NCBI GenBank assembly: GCA_017508425.1
Contig: JAFVYZ010000023.1
Location: 1-36,903, forward strand
DNA: 36,903 nucleotides
Source: Clostridia bacterium
Lineage (GTDB): Bacteria > Bacillota > Clostridia > Oscillospirales > CAG-272
Reading direction: 5' to 3'
Position 1 is the first letter of the stretch. Each line of letters begins with the position of its first letter. Of this stretch, positions 16,927-25,673 are shown piece after piece. A program made the position numbers and the translations under genes. Below the pieces are notes generated by a model, which saw only the letters and a program-made list of their open reading frames with translations, was not told the origin of the DNA and searched no databases.

Positions 16927-18856
16927 ATGAACTTCGGTATGATGCCGCAGCAGTACAAGTATGATCGCGTCAAGCCCCCAAAAAGCATCCTCGACCTGCC
17001 TCGCTACCTGAAGGAATTACTCGGCGGCTTCTTCTCGCGCCTTTTTTACATCTTCGGTATCGTGTGGAGGAGCGGGCCTGCCTTTTTGATCCTGATGTGC
17101 TTTATCGCCCTGTTCGAGGGTCTGATGCCGGTCTTCGGCGCACTGTTAACAAGTCAGGTGTTAAACGAGCTACAGGTCGTGATTACCGAAAGCGCACTTG
17201 GCCGTGAATTCGGCAAAGCCGCCTTTTGGAGCTCGATGGTGCTTTTGCTCCTGATCGCCTTTTTTACCTACAAAATTCTTGAAAAGGTCGTTTCACGCCT
17301 TTCGAACGCCGTCACTCGCCTGGCCGGTGAGCGCGTGGTGCGCCACGTAAAGATCGAGATCATGAACAAGGCCCAGTCCCTGGACCTCTCGGCCTTTGAC
17401 CTGCCCGCCTTTTACGAAAAGCTGGAAAAATGCCAACCGCGAGGCCGGCAACCGACCGATCCATATTTTAAGTTCCACGTTTAGCGTCATCAGCACCGTC
17501 ATTTCCCTTGCCGGCTACATCATTATTCTTTTCTCGGCACTGCCCCTTGCAGCACTCGCCATTGCCGTTGCCGCCGTCCCCTCGGCGGTGGTCAACTTCA
17601 TTTACCGACGGAAGTCCTTTGCGTACATGCGCTTCCGCTCGATCGACCGCCGTCAAATGAATTATTATTCGGAGCTGACGGTCAACAAGGACCTCGCCAA
17701 GGAGATCCGCATGTACAACCTCGGAGGGGAGCTTACCTCGCGTTACAATTCGGTGTTTGATAAATACTACAAAGGGCTGAAATCCCTTATCGTGCGCGAA
17801 AACGTATGGCAGATCGCCTTTGCCGTTCTCTCATCACTGCTTTCCTGCTTCTTCTTCGCCTACATCGCCCTTGGCGTTTTCGAGGGCAAATACCTAATCG
17901 GCGACTATTCGCTTTACACCGGTGCCCTTACCTCGATTTCGGGATCCGTGACCGCCCTCATCACCACCTCGGCAACCATTTACGAGGGCACGCTTTTCAT
18001 TGACAACCTGCTCTCGTTCCTAAGAGAAAAGAATCATGTTGTCACTCGCGTCAAGGACCCTCTCGTTCCCGACTTCGGCAAGGCACACACGATCGAATTT
18101 CGCGGTGTATCCTTTGCCTACCCCGGCACCGAAAAGCCCGTGATCGACCGCGTGGATCTCACGATCAAGGCCGGTGAGACCGTCGCCCTTGTGGGTCTTA
18201 ACGGCGCAGGCAAGACCACACTCATTAAGCTATTGACCCGTCTTTATGACCCGACCGAGGGTGAGATCTACCTCGACGGACACGACCTGCGCGACTATGA
18301 CCTTACCGAGCTGCGCCGCCTTTTCGGGATCGTATTCCAGGATTTTGGCAAATACGCCTTTACGGTGCGCGAAAACATAAGGCTCGGCGCCCTGCACCGC
18401 GAGGAGCGCGAGGGGGATATCACCCATGCCGCAACGCGCGCGGGTGCCGATGCATTCATCGACCGTCTCGACAACGGATACAACACCAATCTTATGCGCT
18501 ACTTTGACCGAAACGGCACCGAGCTCTCGGGGGGTCAATGGCAAAAGCTTTGCCTTGCGCGCGCCTTTTACAGCAATGCCGACATCATCATTCTCGATGA
18601 GCCCACGGCATCCCTTGACCCCATTGCAGAGCAGGAGGTCTTCCGCCGCTTTGATGAGCTTCGCGGAGAAAAAACGACCGTATTTGTATCGCACCGTCTC
18701 TCCTCGGCCACCATTGCCTCCAAGATCGTGGTGCTTGAAAACGGCCACGTAGAGGAGGAGGGCACGCACCGCGAGCTGATGGACCAAAACGGAAAATACG
18801 CCGAGCTCTTCCGCATCCAGGCCGAGCGTTACCTTGAAGAGAACGCCGGAAAATAA
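16927..18856 (+). pseudogene. ABC exporter (fused membrane and ATPase domains), frameshifted
   Basis: This is a homodimer-type ABC exporter half. Residues 1 to about 167 (from ATG 16927, after AAAGGAGGGCG) hold the first transmembrane helices and read in one frame up to FYEKLEK; the remainder reads in another frame from NREAGNRPI onward, to the end at 18856. The switch is at the A run 17426-17430: with four A instead of five the text becomes YEKLENANREAG, the expected continuation. The ATPase domain is intact: Walker A GLNGAGKTTL, Q-loop IVFQDF, signature LSGGQWQK, Walker B IIILDEPTASLDP, H-loop VSHRL. The substrate is unknown; peptide, lipid or drug export are all possible. It is monocistronic, with no accessory gene near it. 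Confidence 0.85.
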
Positions 18857-18869
18857 TTTCAAAATCCTA

Positions 18870-18899
18870 TTGACACGCACCCATAAAAAAACATATAAT
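18870..18899 (+). promoter_or_regulatory. sigma-A promoter for the aspartokinase operon
   Basis: TTGACA (18870-18875), 18 nt spacer, TATAAT (18894-18899), 32 nt before the start codon. No riboswitch or attenuator fits in this short leader. Confidence 0.88.
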
Positions 18900-18931
18900 A
18901 ATCTTTGATACTTCGTTTATAAGGAGAAAAT

Positions 18932-20248
18932 ATGCAAACCAAAGTTGTAAAATTCGGCGGCAGTTCGCTTGCCGATGCCCAGCATTTTAAGCAGGTAGCC
19001 GATATCATTCATGCCGACCCCGCACGTCGCTTTGTCGTGCCCTCCGCACCCGGTAAGCGTTTTGGTAGCGACACCAAGGTGACCGATATGCTGTACCGTT
19101 GCTACGAAATGATCCGCAACCACGAAAGCATTGATGAATATTACAAAAGCGTGGAGGAGCGCTACAATTCCATCATCCGCGAGCTCGGGCTTAATTTCGA
19201 TATGTCGGGTGAGCTTGAATACGTGAAAAACGCCATGCTCCACGCCTCGGGCCGCGACTACGCTGCCTCGCGCGGTGAGTACCTCAACGGCATTATTCTC
19301 GCCAAGTATCTCGGCTTTGATTTCATTGACGCCGAGAACGTCATTTTCTTCCGCGAGAACGGCACCTTTGACGAGGAAAAGACCAACACCGTGCTTGCCG
19401 AGGAGCTTCGCCGCCACAAGAATGCCGTCATCCCCGGCTTCTACGGCTGTATGCCCAACGGCACCATCAAGACCTTCTCGCGCGGCGGCTCAGACATCAC
19501 GGGTGCCATCGTAGCACGCGCTTGCGGCGCGGATCTTTACGAAAACTGGACCGACGTGTCGGGCTTTTTGATGGGCGATCCCCGTTTGCTCGACAACCCG
19601 CCCCCCATCGAGACCATCACCTACCAGGAGCTGCGTGAGCTCTCTTACATGGGTGCGACCGTCCTGCACGATGAATCGATCTTCCCCGTGCGTTACGCCG
19701 ACATCCCGATCAATATCCGCAACACCAACGCCCCCGAGGACAAGGGTACGATGATCGTTTCCTCGGCCGAGGGCTACGATAAAAAGCGCATCATTACCGG
19801 CCTTGCCGGCAAGAAGGGCTTTTCGGTCATTCACATCGAAAAGGACCGCATGAACGCCGAGATCGGGTTTGGTCGCCGCGTTCTTGAGATCCTTGAGGAT
19901 AACGACATCTCCTTTGAGCACCTGCCCTCGGGCATTGACACCATGAGCATTGTGGTCGCAACCTCGGCACTTGAGGGCCGCCGCGAGCGCATCCTTCAAA
20001 GCATCACCCGTCAGGTCAAGGCCGACCACGTAGAGATCCTCGACGGGCTGTGCCTCCTGGCCGTCGTAGGTCGAGGTATGGTCAAGGCACGCGGTACCGC
20101 CGCACGCATCTTTGATGCCATTTATGCCGCCGGTGTCAACATCCGTATGATCGACCAGGGCTCGAGCGAGCTGAATATCATCATCGGTGTCAACGAAGAG
20201 GATTACGAGGCGGCCCTGCGCGCGATCTTCAACGAATTCGTCAAATAA
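18932..20248 (+). CDS. aspartate kinase
   Basis: A 438-residue aspartokinase, the first step of the lysine, threonine and methionine pathway. The kinase domain starts VVKFGGSSLAD and includes the nucleotide-binding FSRGGSDITGA and WTDVSGFLMGDPR. Two ACT-type regulatory stretches follow (ITGLAGKKGFSVIHIEKDRM and LCLLAVVGRGM onward), ending MIDQGSSELNIIIGV. It belongs to the clostridial subtype with PSAPGKRFGSDTKVTD near the N-terminus in place of the more usual sequence. No homoserine dehydrogenase is fused. Start ATG 18932 has AAGGAG upstream. It is followed after 9 nt by a HIT gene. Feedback control by an end-product amino acid is expected from the ACT domains. Confidence 0.96.
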   Translation: MQTKVVKFGGSSLADAQHFKQVADIIHADPARRFVVPSAPGKRFGSDTKVTDMLYRCYEMIRNHESIDEYYKSVEERYNSIIRELGLNFDMSGELEYVKNAMLHASGRDYAASRGEYLNGIILAKYLGFDFIDAENVIFFRENGTFDEEKTNTVLAEELRRHKNAVIPGFYGCMPNGTIKTFSRGGSDITGAIVARACGADLYENWTDVSGFLMGDPRLLDNPPPIETITYQELRELSYMGATVLHDESIFPVRYADIPINIRNTNAPEDKGTMIVSSAEGYDKKRIITGLAGKKGFSVIHIEKDRMNAEIGFGRRVLEILEDNDISFEHLPSGIDTMSIVVATSALEGRRERILQSITRQVKADHVEILDGLCLLAVVGRGMVKARGTAARIFDAIYAAGVNIRMIDQGSSELNIIIGVNEEDYEAALRAIFNEFVK

Positions 20249-20257
20249 GAGGATACT

Positions 20258-20596
20258 ATGGATTGCATTTTTTGTAAGATCATCAAGGGAGAAATCCCCT
20301 CGGCAAGGGTGTTTGAAAACGACAAGGTGTACGCCTTTCGCGACATCAATCCCCAAGCCCCCGTGCACGTACTGATCGTGCCCAAGACTCACGTCCCCTC
20401 GGCCGACGCGATCGCTGCCCGTAACAGCGACCTTGTGGCCGCCATTTTCGAGGCGATCCCCGAAATTGCGAAGAGCGAGGGTCTTACGAACGGCTACCGT
20501 ATCATCACCAATTGCGGTGAGGACGGCTGCCAGACCGTAAAGCACCTGCACTTCCACCTGCTGGGCGGAAAGCGCCTGAGCGAGGAAATGGTCTAA
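20258..20596 (+). CDS. HIT-family nucleotide-binding hydrolase (HinT-like)
   Basis: A 112-residue protein of the histidine triad family. It opens with the typical CIFCKIIKGEIP and carries the active-site triad HLHFHLLGG near the C-terminus, plus the TNCGEDGCQTV stretch of bacterial HinT. Relatives hydrolyse adenosine phosphoramidates and aminoacyl adenylates. Length is normal. It sits 9 nt behind the aspartokinase and 1 nt before the methyltransferase, so a single transcript is likely; I see no metabolic reason for the pairing. Confidence 0.96.
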   Translation: MDCIFCKIIKGEIPSARVFENDKVYAFRDINPQAPVHVLIVPKTHVPSADAIAARNSDLVAAIFEAIPEIAKSEGLTNGYRIITNCGEDGCQTVKHLHFHLLGGKRLSEEMV

Positions 20597-20597
20597 T

Positions 20598-21695
20598 ATG
20601 AGCGCACCCGATTTTAACACCCTCCGAAAAACCCCAGACCTGTGGGACACGCTCGCGTGCGAAACGCGCGATATATGGCTCTACGGGATGGGAAACGGAG
20701 CGGATAAGATCTTGGCGGTGCTCGAAAAAAGAGGAATATCCGTCACCGGCGTCTTTGCCAGCGACGGGTTTGTGCGCGGGCACGCCTTTCACGGCATGCC
20801 CGTGCGCTCTTTTTCGGAGCTTTGCGACCTTTACCCCGAAAACCGATGCGTGGTACTGCTCTCCTTCGGCACGGCACGCCCCGAGGTGCTTGCCCTCATT
20901 GAAAATGTGGCCAAACGGTATCCGTTATTTGTGCCTGACGTGCCGGTTTGCGGTGAAGCGCTGTTTGATCGCACCTATTTTCTTGCACACGAAAAGGAGC
21001 TTTTGGCCGCGCGTGAGCTGCTCGCCGACGACACATCTAAGCGCATGTTCGACCTTACGCTTGCCTATAAACTGACGGGCCGCTTGGATCTTCTTTTGTC
21101 GGCAACCGATGAGGCAAGGCGAGCTGAGCTGCTCCTTGACCTCAAAAGCGTGCGACGCATGGCCGATTTTGGCGCCTATAACGGCGATACGGCGCGCGAG
21201 ATGCTCTCCCTTGCTCCCCTTGATTTCATCCTTGCGGCCGAGCCCGACAAGCGTAATTTCAAAAAGCTCACCGCATGGGCGACAACGCTCACGAACTGTC
21301 GCATTGTTTGCCATCAAGCCGCAATATCCGATACCGTCGGCGAAGCGGCGTTTGACGCTTCCGGCAACCGCAATGCGGGACTTTCCACCGGACGGGAGAG
21401 CCGCAACGAGGCCGTTGCCACCGCCACAGCCGACACCCTGCTCGAGGAGGAGACGGTCGATTATATCAAATACGATGTCGAGGGTGCCGAGGCCGCGGCG
21501 CTTCGCGGCAGTGCCGGCACCATCGCGCGGCACCGCCCGCGCTTAAAGGTCGCCTGCTACCATCGCAGTGAGGACCTTTTTACACTCCCCCTGCTTGCAA
21601 GCACTCTTTGCTCCGATTACCGATTTTACCTGACGCGTGCACGCTCGGTGCCCGCGTGGGACCTCGATCTTTTGTGTGTCCCCTATCATAAATAA
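20598..21695 (+). CDS. FkbM-family methyltransferase with N-terminal Rossmann-like domain
   Basis: A 365-residue protein in two parts. Residues about 25-110 show IWLYGMGNGADK, a glycine-rich nucleotide-binding-like loop, and FASDGFVRGHAFHG. The C-terminal half is an FkbM-type SAM methyltransferase: ADFGAYNGDTA (SAM-binding motif I), AAEPDKRNFKKL, and VDYIKYDVEGAEAAALRG, the family's most conserved block. FkbM enzymes O-methylate sugars or secondary metabolites, but no glycan or metabolite cluster is nearby, so the substrate is open. ATG is 1 nt after the HIT stop. No terminator is obvious before the rpsF promoter; the 3' flank is AT-rich. Confidence 0.88.
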   Translation: MSAPDFNTLRKTPDLWDTLACETRDIWLYGMGNGADKILAVLEKRGISVTGVFASDGFVRGHAFHGMPVRSFSELCDLYPENRCVVLLSFGTARPEVLALIENVAKRYPLFVPDVPVCGEALFDRTYFLAHEKELLAARELLADDTSKRMFDLTLAYKLTGRLDLLLSATDEARRAELLLDLKSVRRMADFGAYNGDTAREMLSLAPLDFILAAEPDKRNFKKLTAWATTLTNCRIVCHQAAISDTVGEAAFDASGNRNAGLSTGRESRNEAVATATADTLLEEETVDYIKYDVEGAEAAALRGSAGTIARHRPRLKVACYHRSEDLFTLPLLASTLCSDYRFYLTRARSVPAWDLDLLCVPYHK

Positions 21696-21745
21696 TATAT
21701 TTATAATGTAAAATGTAAAATTTTAAAAAGTTTTATATTTTGCTC

Positions 21746-21774
21746 TTGACAGCATTTAATATTTATGTTATAAT
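21746..21774 (+). promoter_or_regulatory. consensus sigma-A promoter for rpsF-ssb-rpsR
   Basis: TTGACA (21746-21751), 17 nt spacer, TATAAT (21769-21774), about 100 nt before rpsF, leaving room for a structured leader. Confidence 0.93.
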
Positions 21775-21784
21775 GTCAAACCGA

Positions 21785-21847
21785 TACGGGAAGTGTGCCT
21801 GCAAACCGCCACGCCCCGTCTCCTTACCGCACGCAAGGACGTGCGGT
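21785..21847 (+). promoter_or_regulatory. structured rpsF leader, possibly the S6:S18 autoregulatory motif
   Basis: Two hairpins can be drawn in the 5' UTR. The first pairs ACGGG (21786-21790) with CCCGT (21815-21819) and, across an internal loop, GTG (21793-21795) with CAC (21810-21812), leaving a CCG on the 3' side of the apical part. The second pairs ACCGCAC (21826-21832) with GTGCGGT (21841-21847). Many bacteria have a leader here bound by the S6:S18 complex through an unpaired CCG. The match is by eye only and I am not sure which hairpin would be the binding site. Confidence 0.45.
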
Positions 21848-21876
21848 CAATAAAAAGTCCATAGGGAGGTATAAAA

Positions 21877-22248
21877 ATGGAAAAGGTTATCAACTCTTAC
21901 GAAACTCTGTTCATCGTCGATGTAACGGGCGGCGAGGAGGCTACCAAGGCAACGATCACTAAATTTACGAACATCATTGCCAAGAACGCCGAGATCGTTG
22001 ACGTAGCTGATTGGGGCAAGCGCCGTCTTGCATACCCCATCAACGATATGCCCGAAGGCTACTACACCGTAGTGACCTTCAAGGCTGACGCCCTGTTCCC
22101 CGCAGAGCTTGATCGTCTTTACAACATTGACGAGTCGATTATGCGCTCGATCATTGTAAAGCTCGATTACGAGGCAGTTGCTAAGGCCGAGGCTGAAGAA
22201 GCCCCCGTTGCAGCCGCTGAGACCGCAGCCGAAGAAGTTGCAGAATAA
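21877..22248 (+). CDS. rpsF: 30S ribosomal protein S6
   Basis: A 123-residue S6. It opens with YETLFIVD and has the typical WGKRRLAYPINDMPEGYYTV and DRLYNIDESIMRSIIVK. An acidic alanine/glutamate-rich tail extends the C-terminus, common in this group. ATG 21877 follows AGGGAGG. It is the first gene of the conserved rpsF-ssb-rpsR operon, with 28 nt to ssb. Confidence 0.98.
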   Translation: MEKVINSYETLFIVDVTGGEEATKATITKFTNIIAKNAEIVDVADWGKRRLAYPINDMPEGYYTVVTFKADALFPAELDRLYNIDESIMRSIIVKLDYEAVAKAEAEEAPVAAAETAAEEVAE

Positions 22249-22276
22249 TAAAACTTAGGAAACGGAGGCGTAGACA

Positions 22277-22743
22277 ATGTCTAGTTTGAATCTCAACAAG
22301 GTCGTTCTTTGCGGCCGACTTACCGCCGACCCCGAACTCAAGCAAACAGGTAGCGGCATTGCCGTAGTTACCTTCACCCTTGCGGTCAACCGCAGATTCC
22401 AGGCAAGATCCGGTGATGCTGCCGCTCAACAGCAGGCAGACTTCATTACCCTCGTGGCTTGGCGTCAAACCGCGGAATTCATTTCCAAGTTTTTCAAAAA
22501 GGCTCCGCTCTTTGCGTGACCGGCTCGATCCAGACGAGATCTTGGCAGGATGGCCAAGGTCAGCGTCGTTACGCGACTGAGGTCGTGGTTGACGAGGCAA
22601 TGTTCGTGGACAGCCGCGGCGAGGGTGGCATGGCCAGCGGATACACGCCCGATGCGTACGAGTCCGCACCGTCCTTCTCTACTCCTGCGGCCGCTGCGCC
22701 GAACTTTGAGGAGCTGAAGGCCGACGACGATCTGCCCTTCTGA
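22277..22743 (+). pseudogene. ssb: single-stranded DNA-binding protein, frameshifted
   Basis: SSB coats single-stranded DNA in replication and repair and is essential. The first frame covers residues 1-75 (LNKVVLCGRLTADPELKQT, FTLAVNRRFQ, ADFITLVAWRQTAEFISKFFKK) and then runs into an early stop at 22519. The next frame carries the rest: SALCVTGSIQTRSWQD, YATEVVVDEAMFVDS, a flexible linker and the classic acidic tip DDDLPF used for partner binding. The switch is at the A run 22496-22500 or the following GG; one added A or G gives KKGSALCVTG and a normal protein of 155 residues. Because a cell could not survive without SSB unless it has a second copy, a sequencing error is the likely cause. It lies between rpsF and rpsR. 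Confidence 0.9.
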
Positions 22744-22779
22744 CAGATCAACAAGAATTTTATAGGAGGATAATAAGTC

Positions 22780-23037
22780 ATGGATAATAAGATCGAAACC
22801 GTGGCACGCCCTGCGCGCCCCATGAACCGCAAGAGAAAAAAGGTTTGCATCTTTTGCGCTGACAAGGTTGCTTTTATCGATTACAAGGATACCGCAAAGC
22901 TGCGTAAATTCATCAGCGAGCGTGGCAAGATCCTGCCCCGCCGCATTTCGGGTGCTTGTGCAAAGCATCAGCGTGAGCTGAACACTGCTATCAAGCGCTC
23001 CCGTCAGGTAGCTCTGCTTCCTTACGTAACCGACTAA
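22780..23037 (+). CDS. rpsR: 30S ribosomal protein S18
   Basis: An 85-residue S18 with [31 protein letters not shown] and [24 protein letters not shown]. The two N-terminal cysteines (CIFC) mark the zinc-capable form. ATG 22780 has AGGAGG upstream. It is the last gene of rpsF-ssb-rpsR, followed directly by a terminator. Confidence 0.98.
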   Translation: MDNKIETVARPARPMNRKRKKVCIFCADKVAFIDYKDTAKLRKFISERGKILPRRISGACAKHQRELNTAIKRSRQVALLPYVTD

Positions 23038-23048
23038 TCGGGTACAAT

Positions 23049-23081
23049 TAAAAATCCCGCACCGTGGTGCGGGATTTTTTA
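23049..23081. terminator. bidirectional terminator between rpsR and lnt
   Basis: A GC-rich inverted repeat of about 12 bp (AATCCCGCACC with GGTGCGGGATT) with a run of T on the plus side and A on the other, between two convergent genes. Confidence 0.93.
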
Positions 23082-23083
23082 TT

Positions 23084-24664
23084 TTATGCTTTCCTTCGGC
23101 GGTTTTGGTGCCACCACACCACCTCTGCCACAGGCAGAGCCAACACGGCGGCGATCAGCAGCCAAACCAAAAGGTTGCCGATGCGCGTGTACAGCGTCAC
23201 GTTCTCACGCGCATAAGCGGTAGCCAGCGCCATGCCCTCGACCAGCGGAGGCTGCTCGGCGTAGCTCTTGCCGTCGGGCGCGATGACCGAGGAAATGCCT
23301 GTATCCGCGGCACGCACGATCCATCTACCGCTTTCTACGGCGCGAAGACGCGCCTGCGCGTGATGCATATACACACCGCGCGAATCGGTAAACCAAGAGT
23401 CGTTGGTGGGCAGGATCAAAAGCTCCGCTCCATCAAGAACACTGTCACGTGTCAAGATTTCATAGATCGAATCAAAGCAAAGAAGTGCCCCAACACGGGG
23501 TCCCTCAGCATCAAAAACCGCACTGTCGGTGCCGGGGGCAAGATCGTCGGAGAGCATGCCAATATCGGCCAGCATCGGGAACACGACCTCAATAAAGGGG
23601 CGCCAGGGCACGTATTCACCAAAGGGCACCAGATGCCGCTTGGCATACACGTTCTCATCGATCGTCCCGTCGGGATATACGGCAAACACGGCGTTGTATT
23701 CCCCATTTTCATCGGTATGAAATGCGCCGCAAAATACCGTGACGTGATAGCGCACGGCAAGCGACTGCACGAACTTACCGAGCGAGGTCGTTTCGCTCAG
23801 GTCATCGGGGATAAAGGTCTCGGGAAAGACCACGATCGAGGCTCCCTTGGCCGCGGCCATAGCGGTATATTTTTCATAAACCTCATAGCTTTTCGTGCGG
23901 CTGTCGGCCGTCCATTTGAGATCGGAGCCGACGTTGCCCTGCACCGCCGCAACCACAATAGGCTCCCCTTTTTCGGGATTCGCCGTAAGATACCCCACGG
24001 TACCGGTCACAAGAGAAACAAGCACGGCCCCCACCGCCACTGCCGCGCACACCCGTACGCGAAAAATACTTTTGCGGTGAAGGATCAAAAAGGCAAGGTA
24101 CGCGTTGACCAAAACAACCGAAAGCGAGATAAAATACGACCCGAACAAAGCGGCTCCGCCTCGAACAATGCCGTATTCGACCTGCCCCAAGGCCAAGCGC
24201 GCCCACGGCACGCCCATCCACGTAAGCGTTTGGCTCCATTCGGCGATCACCGCCTGTGCGGCAAAAAGCAACGGGACAAGGAGGGCAAAGCGCTTGATCA
24301 CGGCGGTGCGGCACAAAAGGCCGAACAAGGGGAAGACCAGCGCGGCAAAGATCGTTTGCAGGAGAGTCAGTCCCAGCCAGCAAACCGCCACCAGCATCAC
24401 CGCCTCACCGCGTGACACGCCCAGAAATTCCATGGGATAAAGGTTCAAAAACCAGTGCAGCGACGTGAGATAAAAGAAGAAATAGTAGCAAAAGCCATAC
24501 CCGTAAAGCCGCCGCAGGGTAATTCCCTCCCCCACGACCGAAAATAAGAAAAAGAGGGCAGGGATCATCGAGAACCATTCAAGGAACCCCATTGCGGGGA
24601 AGGCCAGGCAAAGGCCCGTCAGCACGCCGCTCAACGGCAAAAAAAGCCACTTATATTTTTTCAT
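23084..24664 (-). CDS. lnt: apolipoprotein N-acyltransferase homologue
   Basis: A 526-residue membrane enzyme predicted to add the third acyl chain to lipoproteins. The N-terminal half holds about six membrane helices with family signs (LAFPAMGFLEWFS, TWMGVPWARLALGQVEYG). The outer carbon-nitrogen hydrolase domain has the full catalytic set: Glu in VVFPETFIPDD, Lys in YAKRHLVPFGEYVPW, Cys in LLCFDSIYE, followed by TNDSWFTDSRG and HHAQARLRAVESGR. A last helix closes the protein. The start ATG 24664 has AAAGGAGGGGG upstream and lies 19 nt after the pseudouridine synthase gene, so the two form an operon. Lnt is standard in Gram-negatives and Actinobacteria and less expected in Firmicutes. Confidence 0.93.
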   Translation of the reverse strand: MKKYKWLFLPLSGVLTGLCLAFPAMGFLEWFSMIPALFFLFSVVGEGITLRRLYGYGFCYYFFFYLTSLHWFLNLYPMEFLGVSRGEAVMLVAVCWLGLTLLQTIFAALVFPLFGLLCRTAVIKRFALLVPLLFAAQAVIAEWSQTLTWMGVPWARLALGQVEYGIVRGGAALFGSYFISLSVVLVNAYLAFLILHRKSIFRVRVCAAVAVGAVLVSLVTGTVGYLTANPEKGEPIVVAAVQGNVGSDLKWTADSRTKSYEVYEKYTAMAAAKGASIVVFPETFIPDDLSETTSLGKFVQSLAVRYHVTVFCGAFHTDENGEYNAVFAVYPDGTIDENVYAKRHLVPFGEYVPWRPFIEVVFPMLADIGMLSDDLAPGTDSAVFDAEGPRVGALLCFDSIYEILTRDSVLDGAELLILPTNDSWFTDSRGVYMHHAQARLRAVESGRWIVRAADTGISSVIAPDGKSYAEQPPLVEGMALATAYARENVTLYTRIGNLLVWLLIAAVLALPVAEVVWWHQNRRRKA

Positions 24665-24683
24665 CCCGTTCCCCCTCCTTTTT

Positions 24684-25643
24684 TTACTGAAAATCTTTCA
24701 AGAACCAAACGTCCCCTTCGGGAATCTTGAAGGTCTTGCCCTCAAGATAAGAAAGCACGCCCTCACCGCCCACACGATCAAAGATCAGCTTATAGGCATA
24801 AAGCGCCTGGTATTTGTAACCGCGCCCTTTTTCCTCGCGGTTTTTGCCGTATTTGCCGTCGCCGAGCAAGGGGTTGCCAATATGGGCAAGATGGGCGCGA
24901 ATTTGATGGGTCCTGCCCGTAACAAGCTCCACCTCAAGCAGTGAATTTCCGTTTTTTTCACGCAAAACACGGTACCGTGTTTCAATATTTTTGCCACCGC
25001 GAAGGGGTGTGTCGGATACCGTAACGATATTTTTTGCACTGTCCTTTCGCAAAAATCCGCGGAGCGTGTCGGACCTTTTCGGCATTTTTCCGTGCGCCGC
25101 ACAAAGATAAAATTTAGAGATCTCGTTTTGCTTGATCTTTTCGTTCATCTCACGAAGGGCCACCGCATTTTTCGCGGCAATGACCACACCGCCCGTGTTG
25201 CGATCAATGCGATTACAAAGGGCAGGTGCGAAGGATTGCTCGTCGCGAGGATCGTATTCCCCTTTTTGATAAAGATAGGCCTGTACATGCAGGATCAGGG
25301 TGTTTTCGCCCCCGGCCTCATCCTCGTGCACCAAAACCCCGGGGCGCTTGTTCAACAAAAGGAGGTTCTCGTCCTCATAAACGATCGAGAGCTTGGGCGT
25401 GATGGCGTCAAGCGCACCGTGATCCTTCTCGGGAGCATCAAAAAATTCATCCTTGATGAAAAGCTGTATTTCGTCCCCCTCAAGGAGCATCTGGTTTTCC
25501 TTGGCGCGTGCGCGATTGACCTTGATCTTTTTGGTGCGGATCGCCTTATACATCATCGAAAGGGGCAGGCCCTTTACGGCTTTGGTGAGAAATTTATCGA
25601 GTCGCTGACCCGCATCGTTTTTCCCGATCCTCAAAGAGCGCAT
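24684..25643 (-). CDS. RluA-family (RluC/RluD-like) pseudouridine synthase
   Basis: A 319-residue enzyme isomerising uridines in rRNA or tRNA. An N-terminal S4-type RNA-binding region (GQRLDKFLTKAVKGLPLSMMYKAIRTKKIKVN) precedes the catalytic domain. The active-site block reads CNRIDRNTGGVVI where most relatives have HRLDRDTSG, with the catalytic Asp kept. The C-terminal HQIRAHLAHIGNPLLGDGKYG is typical. ATG 25643 follows GAAAGGGGTGG; a longer frame to 25712 overlaps the promoter. It is co-transcribed with lnt. Which uridine it modifies is unknown. Confidence 0.93.
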   Translation of the reverse strand: MRSLRIGKNDAGQRLDKFLTKAVKGLPLSMMYKAIRTKKIKVNRARAKENQMLLEGDEIQLFIKDEFFDAPEKDHGALDAITPKLSIVYEDENLLLLNKRPGVLVHEDEAGGENTLILHVQAYLYQKGEYDPRDEQSFAPALCNRIDRNTGGVVIAAKNAVALREMNEKIKQNEISKFYLCAAHGKMPKRSDTLRGFLRKDSAKNIVTVSDTPLRGGKNIETRYRVLREKNGNSLLEVELVTGRTHQIRAHLAHIGNPLLGDGKYGKNREEKGRGYKYQALYAYKLIFDRVGGEGVLSYLEGKTFKIPEGDVWFLKDFQ

Positions 25644-25673
25644 CCAACCACCCCTTTCACATAATATATTTTT

